NCBI RefSeq assembly: GCF_900188145.1
Contig: NZ_FZOJ01000009.1
Location: 62,001 to 126,000, forward strand
DNA: 64,000 bases
Direction: 5' to 3'
Source of the DNA: Anaerovirgula multivorans
GTDB taxonomy: Bacteria; Bacillota; Clostridia; Peptostreptococcales; Natronincolaceae
Part shown: positions 18,396 through 27,036 of the stretch, in pieces
Layout of the letters: every line of letters begins with the position of its first letter
How positions within the stretch are numbered: position 1 is the stretch's first letter
The notes under the pieces: generated by a model
Told to the model about the DNA's origin: nothing
Databases searched by the model: none
The model's input: the letters and a program-made list of their open reading frames with translations, nothing else
Made by a program: the position numbers and the translations under genes

Positions 18396-19037
18396 ATGGA
18401 ACTGAAAAAATTCATCGTTGGTATCAATGAAACCAATACTTATATTATTTATGAAACCAATACTTTAGAAGCTTTTGTTATTGACCCAGGAGATGAGGAA
18501 AAGGCATTAATGCAATATATTGATAGAAACTCATTAAATCTTAAGGCAATTATTCTAACCCATTATCATCATGATCATATAGGGGCAGCAGAAGAATTAA
18601 AGAAAAAATACAATGCTCCTATTTATGCCCACAAGAAGGAAATAGAGGGTTTAAAAGATCCCGAAATCAATCATTCGAAGCATAAAACTAGAAAAGCAAT
18701 ATCAATCGTTCCTGATAAGATCCTATCAGATGGGGATATTATTGCTGTGACAGATATATTCCTTGAAGTAATTCACACTCCAGGGCATACCCCTGGTGGA
18801 ATGTGTCTTAAAGTAAAAGATGCCAATATCATTTTTACAGGAGACACAATTTTCAGCGATGATTTAGGTAGAACCGATCTAGTGGGAGGAAATGAAGAGA
18901 TACTTAAAAAAACTATTATGAATAAGGTTTCTAAATGGTCTGATGAGACAATCATTTATCCAGGTCACGGAGAAGCTTCTGTAATGAAGGAAATGAGAAG
19001 AAAAAACATCCCATATTTAAGTCTAAAGGGATGTTAA
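18396..19037 (+). CDS. MBL-fold metallo-hydrolase (glyoxalase II-like)
   Basis: A 213-residue enzyme with the metal motif THYHHDHIGA (HxHxDH), then TPGHTPGGMC, TGDTIFSDDLGRTD and YPGHGEAS, all ligands of the binuclear metallo-beta-lactamase fold. Size and motifs fit the hydroxyacylglutathione hydrolase-like group, cleaving thioesters or related substrates. I chose ATG 18396 (AGGAAGGAG 7 nt upstream) over the GTG further upstream. Confidence 0.88.
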   Translation: MELKKFIVGINETNTYIIYETNTLEAFVIDPGDEEKALMQYIDRNSLNLKAIILTHYHHDHIGAAEELKKKYNAPIYAHKKEIEGLKDPEINHSKHKTRKAISIVPDKILSDGDIIAVTDIFLEVIHTPGHTPGGMCLKVKDANIIFTGDTIFSDDLGRTDLVGGNEEILKKTIMNKVSKWSDETIIYPGHGEASVMKEMRRKNIPYLSLKGC

Positions 19038-19083
19038 CGTCTTGTTTTAATTAGTTTTGTCTTTAACTATTTTACGATGTGTG

Positions 19084-19160
19084 GGCATATAGATATACTA
19101 TTCCATGTTTTAATTTTAATACATATGGTCTATGGTTTTGCCTGCATTTGTAGATATGAA
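19084..19160. repeat. Palindromic dispersed repeat, copy 2 (left part only)
   Basis: The left arm (TTTTAATTTTAATACAT), the core TGGTCTATGGTTTTGCC and part of the central loop (GCATTTGTAG) match copies 1, 3 and 4. The right arm is missing. The copy ends about 30 bp before the start of the SprT-like gene, so that gene may use DNA beside the repeat as its leader. Confidence 0.6.
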
Positions 19161-19188
19161 TTTACATTTGCTTTTAAAGGGAGAAAAA

Positions 19189-19707
19189 ATGATCAAAAAA
19201 TATTCGCAAAAAGAAATAGAAGAAAAGGTTAAGAAATTTGCTAGAGAAATGTTTGGATGGGAAATGAACAAACCGGTAATTATTAGTAGTAGAATGACTA
19301 GGGCATGGGGAAAATACTACTATAGGTTCAACAAGAAAACTAACGAAATGGAATTGGTGAAATTTCAATTTGCCACTAGGTTAATTAGTGGAGGCTATCA
19401 AGAAGAAGATATAGACAACTGTATTAAGCATGAACTCCTCCATTGGTATACAGATATTACAGAAGGAAAACCATGTCACCACAATCGAAAGTGGAAGGAT
19501 AATTGTAAAAGGTTTGGTATAAAAGATGAAAGATGCTGCAACTATGAAAGTGTGGATGGCATAAGAGATACACCTAATGAGTATAAGTGGCAGTATCAAT
19601 GCTCAAATCATGATTGTGATAATAAATTTAAAAGGCATAGAAGAGTACCGAAGACCCATGTATGTGCAAAATGCAGAAGTAAGTTGATAGAGGAAAAATA
19701 TAAATAG
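19189..19707 (+). CDS. SprT-like zinc protein
   Basis: A 172-residue protein with the HExxH metal motif (KHELLHWYTD) and a third histidine (KPCHHNRKWKDNC). A C-terminal zinc ribbon follows (YQCSNHDCDNKFKRHRR and HVCAKCRSKL). This is the SprT-like domain architecture, with bacterial members of unclear function related to the DNA-protein crosslink protease Spartan. The ATG at 19189 has AAAGGGAG upstream. An upstream in-frame start would lie in the repeat. Confidence 0.82.
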   Translation: MIKKYSQKEIEEKVKKFAREMFGWEMNKPVIISSRMTRAWGKYYYRFNKKTNEMELVKFQFATRLISGGYQEEDIDNCIKHELLHWYTDITEGKPCHHNRKWKDNCKRFGIKDERCCNYESVDGIRDTPNEYKWQYQCSNHDCDNKFKRHRRVPKTHVCAKCRSKLIEEKYK

Positions 19708-19740
19708 CATCTACCTAAAATTCAGGTGGATACTATTTTT
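19702..19740 (+). terminator. Terminator overlapping the SprT-like stop
   Basis: An imperfect stem (AATAG-ATC-ACCT with AGGT-GAT-CTATT) is followed by T5. Its left arm includes the TAG stop codon. Confidence 0.6.
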
Positions 19741-19857
19741 AAAATGCAGACGCTGAAGAATAGTAAAAAATAAATAAAGTTACCTTCAAATTATTAAAGC
19801 ATGTTTAAATGGGTATTATAATTATATATTAAATATAAAATGGGAGGGACCTTCTCT

Positions 19858-20457
19858 ATGAAAACAGATTTTTATACTGCTGTAGAAAAAAGACGCTCTA
19901 TATATGGAATTAGTAAAGAAGCTGCTATATCAGATGAAAAGATTCAAGAGGTGATTAACCATGCTGTAAAGCACACACCTTCATCATTCAATTCACAAAG
20001 TGGAAGAGTTGTCGTTTTATTAGGAGAGCATCATAATAAGTTATGGGATATTACTAAAGAAACGTTAAGAAAGGTTGTTGGAGACAATAATTTTGCTTCA
20101 ACAGAGGAAAAAATGCATGCATTTCGTAGTGGATACGGTACAATCTTATTTTTCGAGGACAATAGCGTAGTGGAAGAACTTCAAAATAAATTTCCTTTAT
20201 ATAAAGATACTTTTCCAGTTTGGTCTCAGCATTCATCGGGGATGCTGCAATATGTTATATGGACTACATTGGAGGTTGAGGGTTTCGGTGCATCTTTACA
20301 ACACTATAATCCATTGATTGATGATGAAGTGAAACAGGAATGGCAAATTCCAGAAAAGTGGAAACTAATTGCGCAAATGCCCTTTGGTAAACCAACTGCA
20401 CAACCCGGTGATAAAGAGTTTCAACCATTACAAGAACGTATTAAAGTATTTAAATAA
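19858..20457 (+). CDS. Nitroreductase family protein (Frm2/YdgI-like)
   Basis: A 199-residue FMN enzyme starting MKTDFYTAVEKRRSIYG. The R-R-S motif near the start and the TPSSFNSQSGRVVVL segment are flavin-contact regions of the fatty acid repression mutant-like nitroreductases. MPFGKPTAQPGDKEF is typical for the same group. It would reduce nitro- or quinone-type compounds with NAD(P)H. I chose the ATG at 19858 because GGGAGG lies upstream of it. A terminator follows. Confidence 0.87.
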   Translation: MKTDFYTAVEKRRSIYGISKEAAISDEKIQEVINHAVKHTPSSFNSQSGRVVVLLGEHHNKLWDITKETLRKVVGDNNFASTEEKMHAFRSGYGTILFFEDNSVVEELQNKFPLYKDTFPVWSQHSSGMLQYVIWTTLEVEGFGASLQHYNPLIDDEVKQEWQIPEKWKLIAQMPFGKPTAQPGDKEFQPLQERIKVFK

Positions 20458-20475
20458 ATAGCTACAGAAAATATA

Positions 20476-20517
20476 AATAGAGATTGAAGAAAAAATATTC
20501 TTCAGTCTCTATTTTTT
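20476..20517 (+). terminator. Terminator after the nitroreductase gene
   Basis: AGAGATTGAAGA pairs with TCTTCAGTCTCT (one G-U pair), followed by ATTTTTT. Confidence 0.85.
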
Positions 20518-20793
20518 AAATTAGTAAGCACCAACGGAAAGAATATTTCTCCTTCGGTGTATTGCTATGACTTCTATTTATTCAAGTAGAAGATCAAGCA
20601 CGACATCCTCGAAATAAATCCCACTATAATCCAGAGGGAACGAAGATTTCCTCAGAATTAAGTCTCATTTTATAGAAGTCTAGCATATATATATAAGCAT
20701 AGTACAAGCAATCATATGAATAGCAATAAGCTAGGATAAATAAAGTCTAAGCTGCAAACTTTGATTTTGATTAAGTACAGAGGGGGTTGTTTT
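20518..20793 (+). other. Intergenic region before the PBP gene
   Basis: Non-coding. A hairpin-like segment (CACC-AA-CGGA with TCCTTCGGTG, 20528-20558) and a small CTTCTA/TAGAAG dyad are present. The remainder is AT-rich, with no promoter I can fix. No gene is seen. Confidence 0.4.
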
Positions 20794-23700
20794 GTGGAGA
20801 AGGAAGAGACAAAAAAAAATAATGATATAAAAGGGGATGCCGCTGAAAAAGATATCGCTGAAGAAAATGGCACTGAAGAAGATGCTGTTGAGGAGAATAT
20901 TACTGAAGAAGATCATACTAGAGAGGATACTACTGAAGAGAAAATTGATTATAAACAAGAAGCTAGTGTGGCAGAAAGCAAAAAGCATCACTATAAAACA
21001 ATACTAAGAGTTCTTCTAGCCGTCTTTTTGATTGTGGGCTTTTTAACACTTTGTACAGTAGCAGCAGCAGTAGGGTTTGTCGTTGAAGTGATCAAGGAAG
21101 CGCCGTCGATTGACCCAGCACAAATGAACACATTACTAAGTCAACATTCTATTATTTACGATGCTAAGGGTGAAGAATTTGAAGTAATACAAACCCTTGA
21201 GTTTCGTGATATAATTGAATTTCACAGGATACCTTCTCAAGTAAAAAATGCTTTTATTGCTATTGAGGATGAACGCTTCGAAACCCATAAAGGCGTAGAT
21301 TTAAAGAGGATTGCCGGAGCTCTATTGATCAATTTCGAAAAAAGATCTCCATCCCAAGGCGCCAGTACTATTACACAACAATTAATTAAAAATCTTTATC
21401 TAAGTGAAGAAGTAGACAGAGAAAATCTGATAAATGATATTAGAAGAAAAATAAAAGAAGCTTATTTAGCGATAGAGGTAGAAAAGGCACTGACTAAAGA
21501 TCAAATTCTACATACCTATTTAAATACCATTAACTTAGGGCAAGGGGCCTATGGTGTTCAGGAGGCGGCTAAAACTTACTTTGATAAAGAAATTGAAGAA
21601 CTTACCATTGCAGAAAGTGCTTTAATTGCTGGCATTACTAAAAATCCTTCTAGAAATGCTCCTTATTTATTAAGATTAGCCGAGAATGTAGAAAAAGATG
21701 ATGAAAATTTAATAGGATATATACATTTGATAGGAAACCATTATGCGGTGTTATATAACCCTAATTCAGTTACGCGACAAAGAATTGTTTTAAGAAAAAT
21801 GAAGGAGTTAGGTTATATAACAGAAGAAGAGTATGAAATGGCCTTAACAGAAGATATTAAAGAAAAACTAAAACCTAGAGAAAAGGAAAATACAGAGATA
21901 GCATCCTTCTTTTCAGATTTAGCGAAAAAAGAAGCCATAGAAATTCTAATGGAACAAGGTTTTGAAAAAAAAGAGGCTGAAATAAGGTTGTATACTGGTG
22001 GATTAAGAATATATACAACTATTGACGTGGATATGCAAAAGAGAATAGAAGATGTTTATGAAAACTTCGGAAAGATTCTTGTGGGTAATTTAGAAAAAAG
22101 AACAACCCCTGTTTTAACAGAATGGAGTAGATATAATGGACATAGCGGAAATTTAGATAGGAGTAATAATTTAGTAGATAATAGTGGGAATATTTTGTAC
22201 TTTAAAAAGGAAAATATACTTTCTGAAGAAAACTACCTAATCATTGACAAAGCCAATTATCTACTGAGGGACCATACAATAGAAATAAAATCTAATAAAA
22301 TTAATGGGTATGGTCATTATATAGGACTTAAGAATTTTTATAGTATTGATGAAAAAAAGAATCTGGTATTTCATCATATAGGTAATTTAGAAGTTACTAA
22401 TAAAGACTACTTTCTAAAAGAGGATAAAACTATCGTTTTTCATAATCAGTTTTTAAAAGAAAATACTGATTTTTACGAGATAGATGAAATAGGTAATTTA
22501 CTTATATCCCCCAGGTATTTTACCTTTGATGCCAAAGGGATAGTACAGCCTCAATCAGCTGTTATTGTGCTGGATCATGCCACAGGAAAAATTAAAGCCA
22601 TAGTGGGGGGAAGGGATGTTAGCGGAAGAAAAATCTTAAATCGTGCTATTGAAGGTTATCGCCAGCCAGGATCAACCATTAAACCTTTAGCTGTATATCT
22701 TCCTGCATTAGATAATGGATATACTGCAGCATCCATCATTGATGATGCTCCCCACTATGATAGTAAAGGAAATTTATGGCCACGAAATTGGTATAATGGA
22801 TATCGGGGTATAACCCCTTTAAGAAAAGTTGCTGTTGATTCTATGAATGTTGCAACAGTTAAATTATTAGAAGAAATGGGCATTGAAACTTCTATGAAAT
22901 ACTTAGCAAAGATGGGAGTTATTGATGAAGAAAATCCTTTGCTAGATAGCTTTATTAGCCTGCAAGAAAATCTCTATGTAAATGATGAAAACTTAGCAGC
23001 TTTAGGGTTAGGGGGATTTACTAGGGGATTATCACCTCTTACTGTAACAGCGGCTTATGGTAGCATTGCCAATGATGGTATTTATATAAAACCTACAACC
23101 ATCGAAAAAATAGTAGATGCTTCAGGAAATATTATTTATCAACATCGTCCTAAACAAAACTTTGTTGTTAAGCCGGAAATTGCTAATATTATGACGGATA
23201 TATTAAAGGATGCTGTTCAATATGGAACTGGAACAAGGGCAAGCTTATATCCAGGGAATAAAAAAATTCCTGTAGCAGGGAAAACAGGAACAACAACTGC
23301 AAAGGCGGATGCCTGGTTTGCAGGATATACGCCTTATTATAGTGCTGCTCTTTGGATAGGAAATGATGTTCCTCAATTAAACTTGACAGATGGAAGTAGG
23401 ATTGCAGCTATGTTCTGGAAAGAAGTTATGCTAGCAGTACATGAAGGTTTAGAAGATAAAGATTTTAGTATGTCAGATAAACTTGTTGAGAAAACAATAG
23501 ATATTGATACTGGGCAATTAGCTACCAGATTAACAAACCTAGATCCTAGAGGAAATAGGGCAAGAATAGAAATTTTTGACCCAGATACAGTTCCTACTCA
23601 GCATTCCGCTTCTCGGATAGAATTAAGGATTTGTAAAATATCTAATAAAATAGCAGGTCCCTACTGTCCAGAAGATGATGTAGTTTCTAGGAGTTTCATC

Positions 23701-23871
23701 AAAACTAAGCTGTCACATGATCATTCTAATAATAGAGAAAGAAATTCAAGTGATTCTGACTATAGGGCACCTTCATCCCAATGCAATATTCACCTTGCAG
23801 GAGAGAAGGTTCCTAGAGAAGAGGGAGAAATAGTGGTAGAGGAATCAATAGATGAAAATTTACTTGATTGA
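20794..23871 (+). CDS. Class A penicillin-binding protein 1A
   Basis: A 1025-residue bifunctional cell-wall synthase. An acidic, TEED/EEN-repeat-like N-terminal cytoplasmic segment (about 1-65) precedes one membrane helix (about 70-100). The GT51 domain carries the catalytic E158 in AIEDERFETHKG and STITQQLIKNLY. An OB-like insert (about 430-600) leads to the transpeptidase domain with S627 in PGSTIKP, the SMN motif and KTGTT. The start is GTG at 20794, behind AGAGGGGG. The N-terminal acidic tail is longer than usual. Confidence 0.93.
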   Translation: MEKEETKKNNDIKGDAAEKDIAEENGTEEDAVEENITEEDHTREDTTEEKIDYKQEASVAESKKHHYKTILRVLLAVFLIVGFLTLCTVAAAVGFVVEVIKEAPSIDPAQMNTLLSQHSIIYDAKGEEFEVIQTLEFRDIIEFHRIPSQVKNAFIAIEDERFETHKGVDLKRIAGALLINFEKRSPSQGASTITQQLIKNLYLSEEVDRENLINDIRRKIKEAYLAIEVEKALTKDQILHTYLNTINLGQGAYGVQEAAKTYFDKEIEELTIAESALIAGITKNPSRNAPYLLRLAENVEKDDENLIGYIHLIGNHYAVLYNPNSVTRQRIVLRKMKELGYITEEEYEMALTEDIKEKLKPREKENTEIASFFSDLAKKEAIEILMEQGFEKKEAEIRLYTGGLRIYTTIDVDMQKRIEDVYENFGKILVGNLEKRTTPVLTEWSRYNGHSGNLDRSNNLVDNSGNILYFKKENILSEENYLIIDKANYLLRDHTIEIKSNKINGYGHYIGLKNFYSIDEKKNLVFHHIGNLEVTNKDYFLKEDKTIVFHNQFLKENTDFYEIDEIGNLLISPRYFTFDAKGIVQPQSAVIVLDHATGKIKAIVGGRDVSGRKILNRAIEGYRQPGSTIKPLAVYLPALDNGYTAASIIDDAPHYDSKGNLWPRNWYNGYRGITPLRKVAVDSMNVATVKLLEEMGIETSMKYLAKMGVIDEENPLLDSFISLQENLYVNDENLAALGLGGFTRGLSPLTVTAAYGSIANDGIYIKPTTIEKIVDASGNIIYQHRPKQNFVVKPEIANIMTDILKDAVQYGTGTRASLYPGNKKIPVAGKTGTTTAKADAWFAGYTPYYSAALWIGNDVPQLNLTDGSRIAAMFWKEVMLAVHEGLEDKDFSMSDKLVEKTIDIDTGQLATRLTNLDPRGNRARIEIFDPDTVPTQHSASRIELRICKISNKIAGPYCPEDDVVSRSFIKTKLSHDHSNNRERNSSDSDYRAPSSQCNIHLAGEKVPREEGEIVVEESIDENLLD

Positions 23872-24016
23872 TTTCTCACATCAAGGAAAGTCTATCTATA
23901 ACCTAGAAACAAAAAAGGCACTATTTGTTGTTGTCGTCGAAGATGATAAAAGATTAGGGATTTACGACCCTAGATTTTATCGCAATGGTGAATCCTTTTT
24001 ATTTCAATACATTTAA
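23852..24016 (+). CDS. Possible 54-residue protein overlapping the PBP end
   Basis: A frame from ATG 23852 to TAA 24014-24016 overlaps the PBP stop by 20 nt. It has a plausible ribosome binding site (AGAGGA, 8 nt upstream). The protein would start MKIYLIDFSHQGKSIYNLE and contain FVVVVEDDKRLGIYDP, an amphipathic beta-rich pattern. I do not recognise it. It may be a chance frame. Conservation would decide. Confidence 0.4.
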   Translation: MKIYLIDFSHQGKSIYNLETKKALFVVVVEDDKRLGIYDPRFYRNGESFLFQYI

Positions 24017-24105
24017 AAAAGACTCTCAAACTATTAAACTATACTCAGGGATCGATAATTGCAAGTACAATTAATGATATGAAAAATATATAAAGAGGTG
24101 GAACA

Positions 24106-24861
24106 ATGAAAAAAACGAACTTATATGAAGCAATCTTTAAGCGAAAGTCAATTCGCAAATATGATGTAACACCTTTAGATGAGAACACACTCACTGAGGT
24201 TTTAGAGTATATAGGTGCCATAAAACCTATGTATGATAACGTCAAAACAGAAATGAAACTTATATCACAAAATGAGGTTAAGGGTTTAATGGCGATAAAA
24301 GCACCTCATTACATAGTAGTATCTTCAGAAAAGAAAAAAGGGTATTTAACAAATGCAGGTTTTATGCTACAGCAGATGGATTTATTTCTTTCTGCCAATG
24401 GTATCGGCAGCTGCTGGCTTGGAATGGCAAAACCCACAAAAAAAGTATTCATTAATTCAGAACTTGAATTTGTAATTGTACTTGCTATAGGAAGGGCTAT
24501 AGAACCACTATATAGAGAGAATATCATGGAATTTAAGAGAAAACCACTAGCACAAATCAGCAATATTACTGGCATGGATCAGTTGTTGAAGCCTGCTGGC
24601 CTCGCCCCATCTGGGACAAATAACCAACCATGGTTTTTCACTGGTAACGAAGATGCAATTCATGCATACTGTGTAAAAACCAATATTATAAAGGCTCTTA
24701 TATATGAGAGGATGAACAAGATTGATATGGGTATTGCTATTTGTCACTTGTGGATAGCTGCAGAGCATTTTGGTAAAAAGGTTGATTTTATATGTGATAA
24801 AGAGATATCAAGTAATCCTCCATCTGGGCATTATTATGTTACAACATTGAAGATGACATAA
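24106..24861 (+). CDS. Nitroreductase family protein (TM1586-like)
   Basis: A 251-residue two-repeat-like nitroreductase. Its first half starts MKKTNLYEAIFKRKSIRKYD, the flavin-binding start. The second has GLAPSGTNNQPWFFTG and NKIDMGIAICHLWIAAEHFG, matching the nitroreductase_4 (TM1586) group. It would use FMN and NAD(P)H. An AAAGAGGTGG site lies before the ATG. It is the second nitroreductase in 5 kb but not closely related to the first. Confidence 0.82.
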   Translation: MKKTNLYEAIFKRKSIRKYDVTPLDENTLTEVLEYIGAIKPMYDNVKTEMKLISQNEVKGLMAIKAPHYIVVSSEKKKGYLTNAGFMLQQMDLFLSANGIGSCWLGMAKPTKKVFINSELEFVIVLAIGRAIEPLYRENIMEFKRKPLAQISNITGMDQLLKPAGLAPSGTNNQPWFFTGNEDAIHAYCVKTNIIKALIYERMNKIDMGIAICHLWIAAEHFGKKVDFICDKEISSNPPSGHYYVTTLKMT

Positions 24862-24962
24862 AAAGATCAAAGAAAATATTAGGGAAGAGGTATTATTTAA
24901 CATAGAGTATACAATTTGGTGAAAATTATTTGATACTTCATTATAACTCGAAAATATTAGCA

Positions 24963-25049
24963 TAGATATACGCCTTTATACTGTAATTTTAATACATACA
25001 GTCTATGGTTTCGCCCTTGATGTATTAAAATTTACAAACGTATATAGAG
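24963..25049. repeat. Palindromic dispersed repeat, copy 3 (short)
   Basis: GTAATTTTAATACA and TGTATTAAAATTTAC form the inner arms. The core CAGTCTATGGTTTCGCCC matches the other copies. The central hairpin is lost (only TTGA remains). The outer arms are ATAGATATACG and CGTATATAGAG. It lies between the nitroreductase and signal peptidase genes. Confidence 0.7.
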
Positions 25050-25113
25050 AGAGGCTTACCCCACTAATAAAAGTATGATACAATAATGAATAACTAGTTT
25101 AGTGAGGAGACTG

Positions 25114-25659
25114 ATGAATTTGAAAACAAAATTATTATCAATTTTGAAGGATTACTTAGTACCAGTGCTTATTGCGTTAATAATCGTAAATATTGTTGGC
25201 ATAAGCTTTGTACTTGGAGAATCTATGGAACCTACCCTTGATGACAAAGATGTGTTAGTTATTAATAAAATTATTCCTAGACTTACTAATGTTAATCGGG
25301 GAGATATCGTAATTTTTAAATCAACCCTAGAAAAAAATAGATTTTCTAATAAAATATTAGTTAAAAGAGTGATCGGTGTTCCTGGAGACAAGGTTGAAAT
25401 CATGAATGGGGATGTTTATATTAACAATGTAATACTTGAAGAAGAGTATACCAATTATAGCTACACGGATGGAGATTTAAGCTTAGTTGTGCCAAGTAAT
25501 AAAATATTTGTTTTAGGAGATAACCGTAATCGTAGTGAAGATAGCCGTAGCAGCAGGATTGGACTGGTTGATAAGAAAGATATTATAGGTAAAGCTGTAG
25601 TAAGAATATTTCCATTTGACAACCTAGAATTATTAGATAACATATTTGGACTAGAATAA
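25114..25659 (+). CDS. lepB: Signal peptidase I
   Basis: A 181-residue type I signal peptidase with one N-terminal membrane helix (about 14-34). The catalytic S37 is in GESMEPTL and the K84 is in LVKRVIGVPGD. The box E motif VLGDNRNRSEDSR is present. It cleaves signal peptides at the outer membrane face. I chose ATG 25114. AGGAG lies only 4 nt upstream, so the TTG at 25120 is a possible alternative start. Confidence 0.93.
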   Translation: MNLKTKLLSILKDYLVPVLIALIIVNIVGISFVLGESMEPTLDDKDVLVINKIIPRLTNVNRGDIVIFKSTLEKNRFSNKILVKRVIGVPGDKVEIMNGDVYINNVILEEEYTNYSYTDGDLSLVVPSNKIFVLGDNRNRSEDSRSSRIGLVDKKDIIGKAVVRIFPFDNLELLDNIFGLE

Positions 25660-25735
25660 TATTGTATCAAGAACCAGCAGACTTCTAGATTAGAGTTTGA
25701 CCATGGAGAATAATAAAATTTATAAAATGATAGAA

Positions 25736-25771
25736 AGTAGGCTGAACTATGATATGCAGCCTATTTTTTTT
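25736..25771 (+). terminator. Terminator after the signal peptidase gene
   Basis: TAGGCTG pairs with CAGCCTA around AACTATGATATG, followed by T8. Confidence 0.85.
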
Positions 25772-25791
25772 GCCAATATATATAAGAACTT

Positions 25792-26712
25792 CTATGATAA
25801 AACAGCTGTAAAATCATCATTATATTGTGATTTTACAGCATCTAGTTCCTTCAGAAATAAAGGAATAGAAGCATTGGGGTTAGTTTTTTTCCAAGCAACC
25901 ACTAATTCATCCTCGGCTTTTTCTCCTTCAATATCAATAAAACGAAGACTAGGGCTTGAATGGAGCTTCAGGCTTTTCGGCAAAATAGCAATTCCCATCC
26001 CAGCATCTACTAATAGCAATACTGTATGGAGAAGCTTAGGTTCACTAACGATGTTTGGTGAAAAACCACTATTAGCACACATTAGTAGCGTTTTATTAAA
26101 GCCTTGAGGAGATTCCTGTCTATTCACTGTTATGAAACGTTCTTCAGATAAGTCAGCAATGGCGATACTACTTCTATCTGCAAAGGGATGCTCACAATGC
26201 ATTACTACTGAAATTGCCTCCGTGAATATACTTTTCTTTTTAAGTCCCCCAGTATGATCAAGACCAAATGCAAGGGTGAATACGATATCTAATTCTCCAG
26301 TTTTAAGTGATTCAATCAACATTCCGTGATTAAACTGATTTAAATGTAAATCTATTTTGGGATAATTACGACGAAACTGTCTAATTAAATAGGGTAAAAA
26401 AATCTTTTCTGTATAACCTAGAAAACCTATATTCAAGCCTCCGATTATACCTAATTCAGCATGACGAGCTTTTTCTATTGCTTCTTCAGATTTATTCACA
26501 AGAGAAATAGCTTCCTTAAGAAGTACAGCACCTGCCTTTGTCAATTTCACTGAACGCTTGTTTCTAATAAATAATTGCACACCTATTTTTTTTTCTAGAT
26601 CTGCAATCTGTTGACTAACAGCGGATTGTGCTACAAATAGATGTTTAGCTGCCTCTGTGAAGTTTAATTGCTCTGCAACAGCGATGAAATAACGCAATTG
26701 ACGTATATCCAT
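25792..26712 (-). CDS. LysR family transcriptional regulator
   Basis: A 306-residue LysR regulator. The HTH is at residues 1-60 (MDIRQLRYFIAVAEQLNFTE, AAKHLFVAQSAVSQQIADLE), followed by the effector domain. It is divergent from the butyrate kinase-2-oxoacid oxidoreductase operon, so it probably controls that operon in response to a metabolite. The last codons contain a perfect 11-bp inverted repeat (25805-25815/25829-25839) followed by TGTTTT on the minus strand. It may end its own transcript inside the coding region. Confidence 0.92.
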   Translation of the reverse strand: MDIRQLRYFIAVAEQLNFTEAAKHLFVAQSAVSQQIADLEKKIGVQLFIRNKRSVKLTKAGAVLLKEAISLVNKSEEAIEKARHAELGIIGGLNIGFLGYTEKIFLPYLIRQFRRNYPKIDLHLNQFNHGMLIESLKTGELDIVFTLAFGLDHTGGLKKKSIFTEAISVVMHCEHPFADRSSIAIADLSEERFITVNRQESPQGFNKTLLMCANSGFSPNIVSEPKLLHTVLLLVDAGMGIAILPKSLKLHSSPSLRFIDIEGEKAEDELVVAWKKTNPNASIPLFLKELDAVKSQYNDDFTAVLS

Positions 26713-27036
26713 TCTTATCCCTCCAATTCCAAGGTACAGATTTATTATTAATTAAATAATAACATTTACCTCAGTTTCCATCAACAGAAATCACTTTTAC
26801 TTATTACAGATATATCATTCCGATATTTCACAATGGGCGTAATATTCTGTATTCTAATATTAGGAATAAATTTTATTGCTTCAAATTTTATTTGAATTCT
26901 AATTTTATTTGAAATTAGGAACGTTTTACTTATTAATTTTATATTTAATCAACGCTGTAATCTAGCTTCATTATATATAATATTTCCCGAAAAACCAATG
27001 TTATGAAGCTATTAGAAGAAAAAGGAGGTATTAAGC
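26713..27036. promoter_or_regulatory. Divergent LysR/buk control region
   Basis: This 324-bp region has a near-palindromic LysR-type site ATTCTAATATTAGGAAT at 26851-26867 (contains T-N11-A). The same half-sites recur further apart: ATTCTAAT 26896-26903 and ATTAGGAA 26914-26921. A -10-like TATAAT lies at 26976-26981 before buk, with weak -35. A perfect 9-bp dyad TAGCTTCAT/ATGAAGCTA (26963-26971/27003-27011) brackets it. Binding by the divergent LysR protein is inference. Confidence 0.55.
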
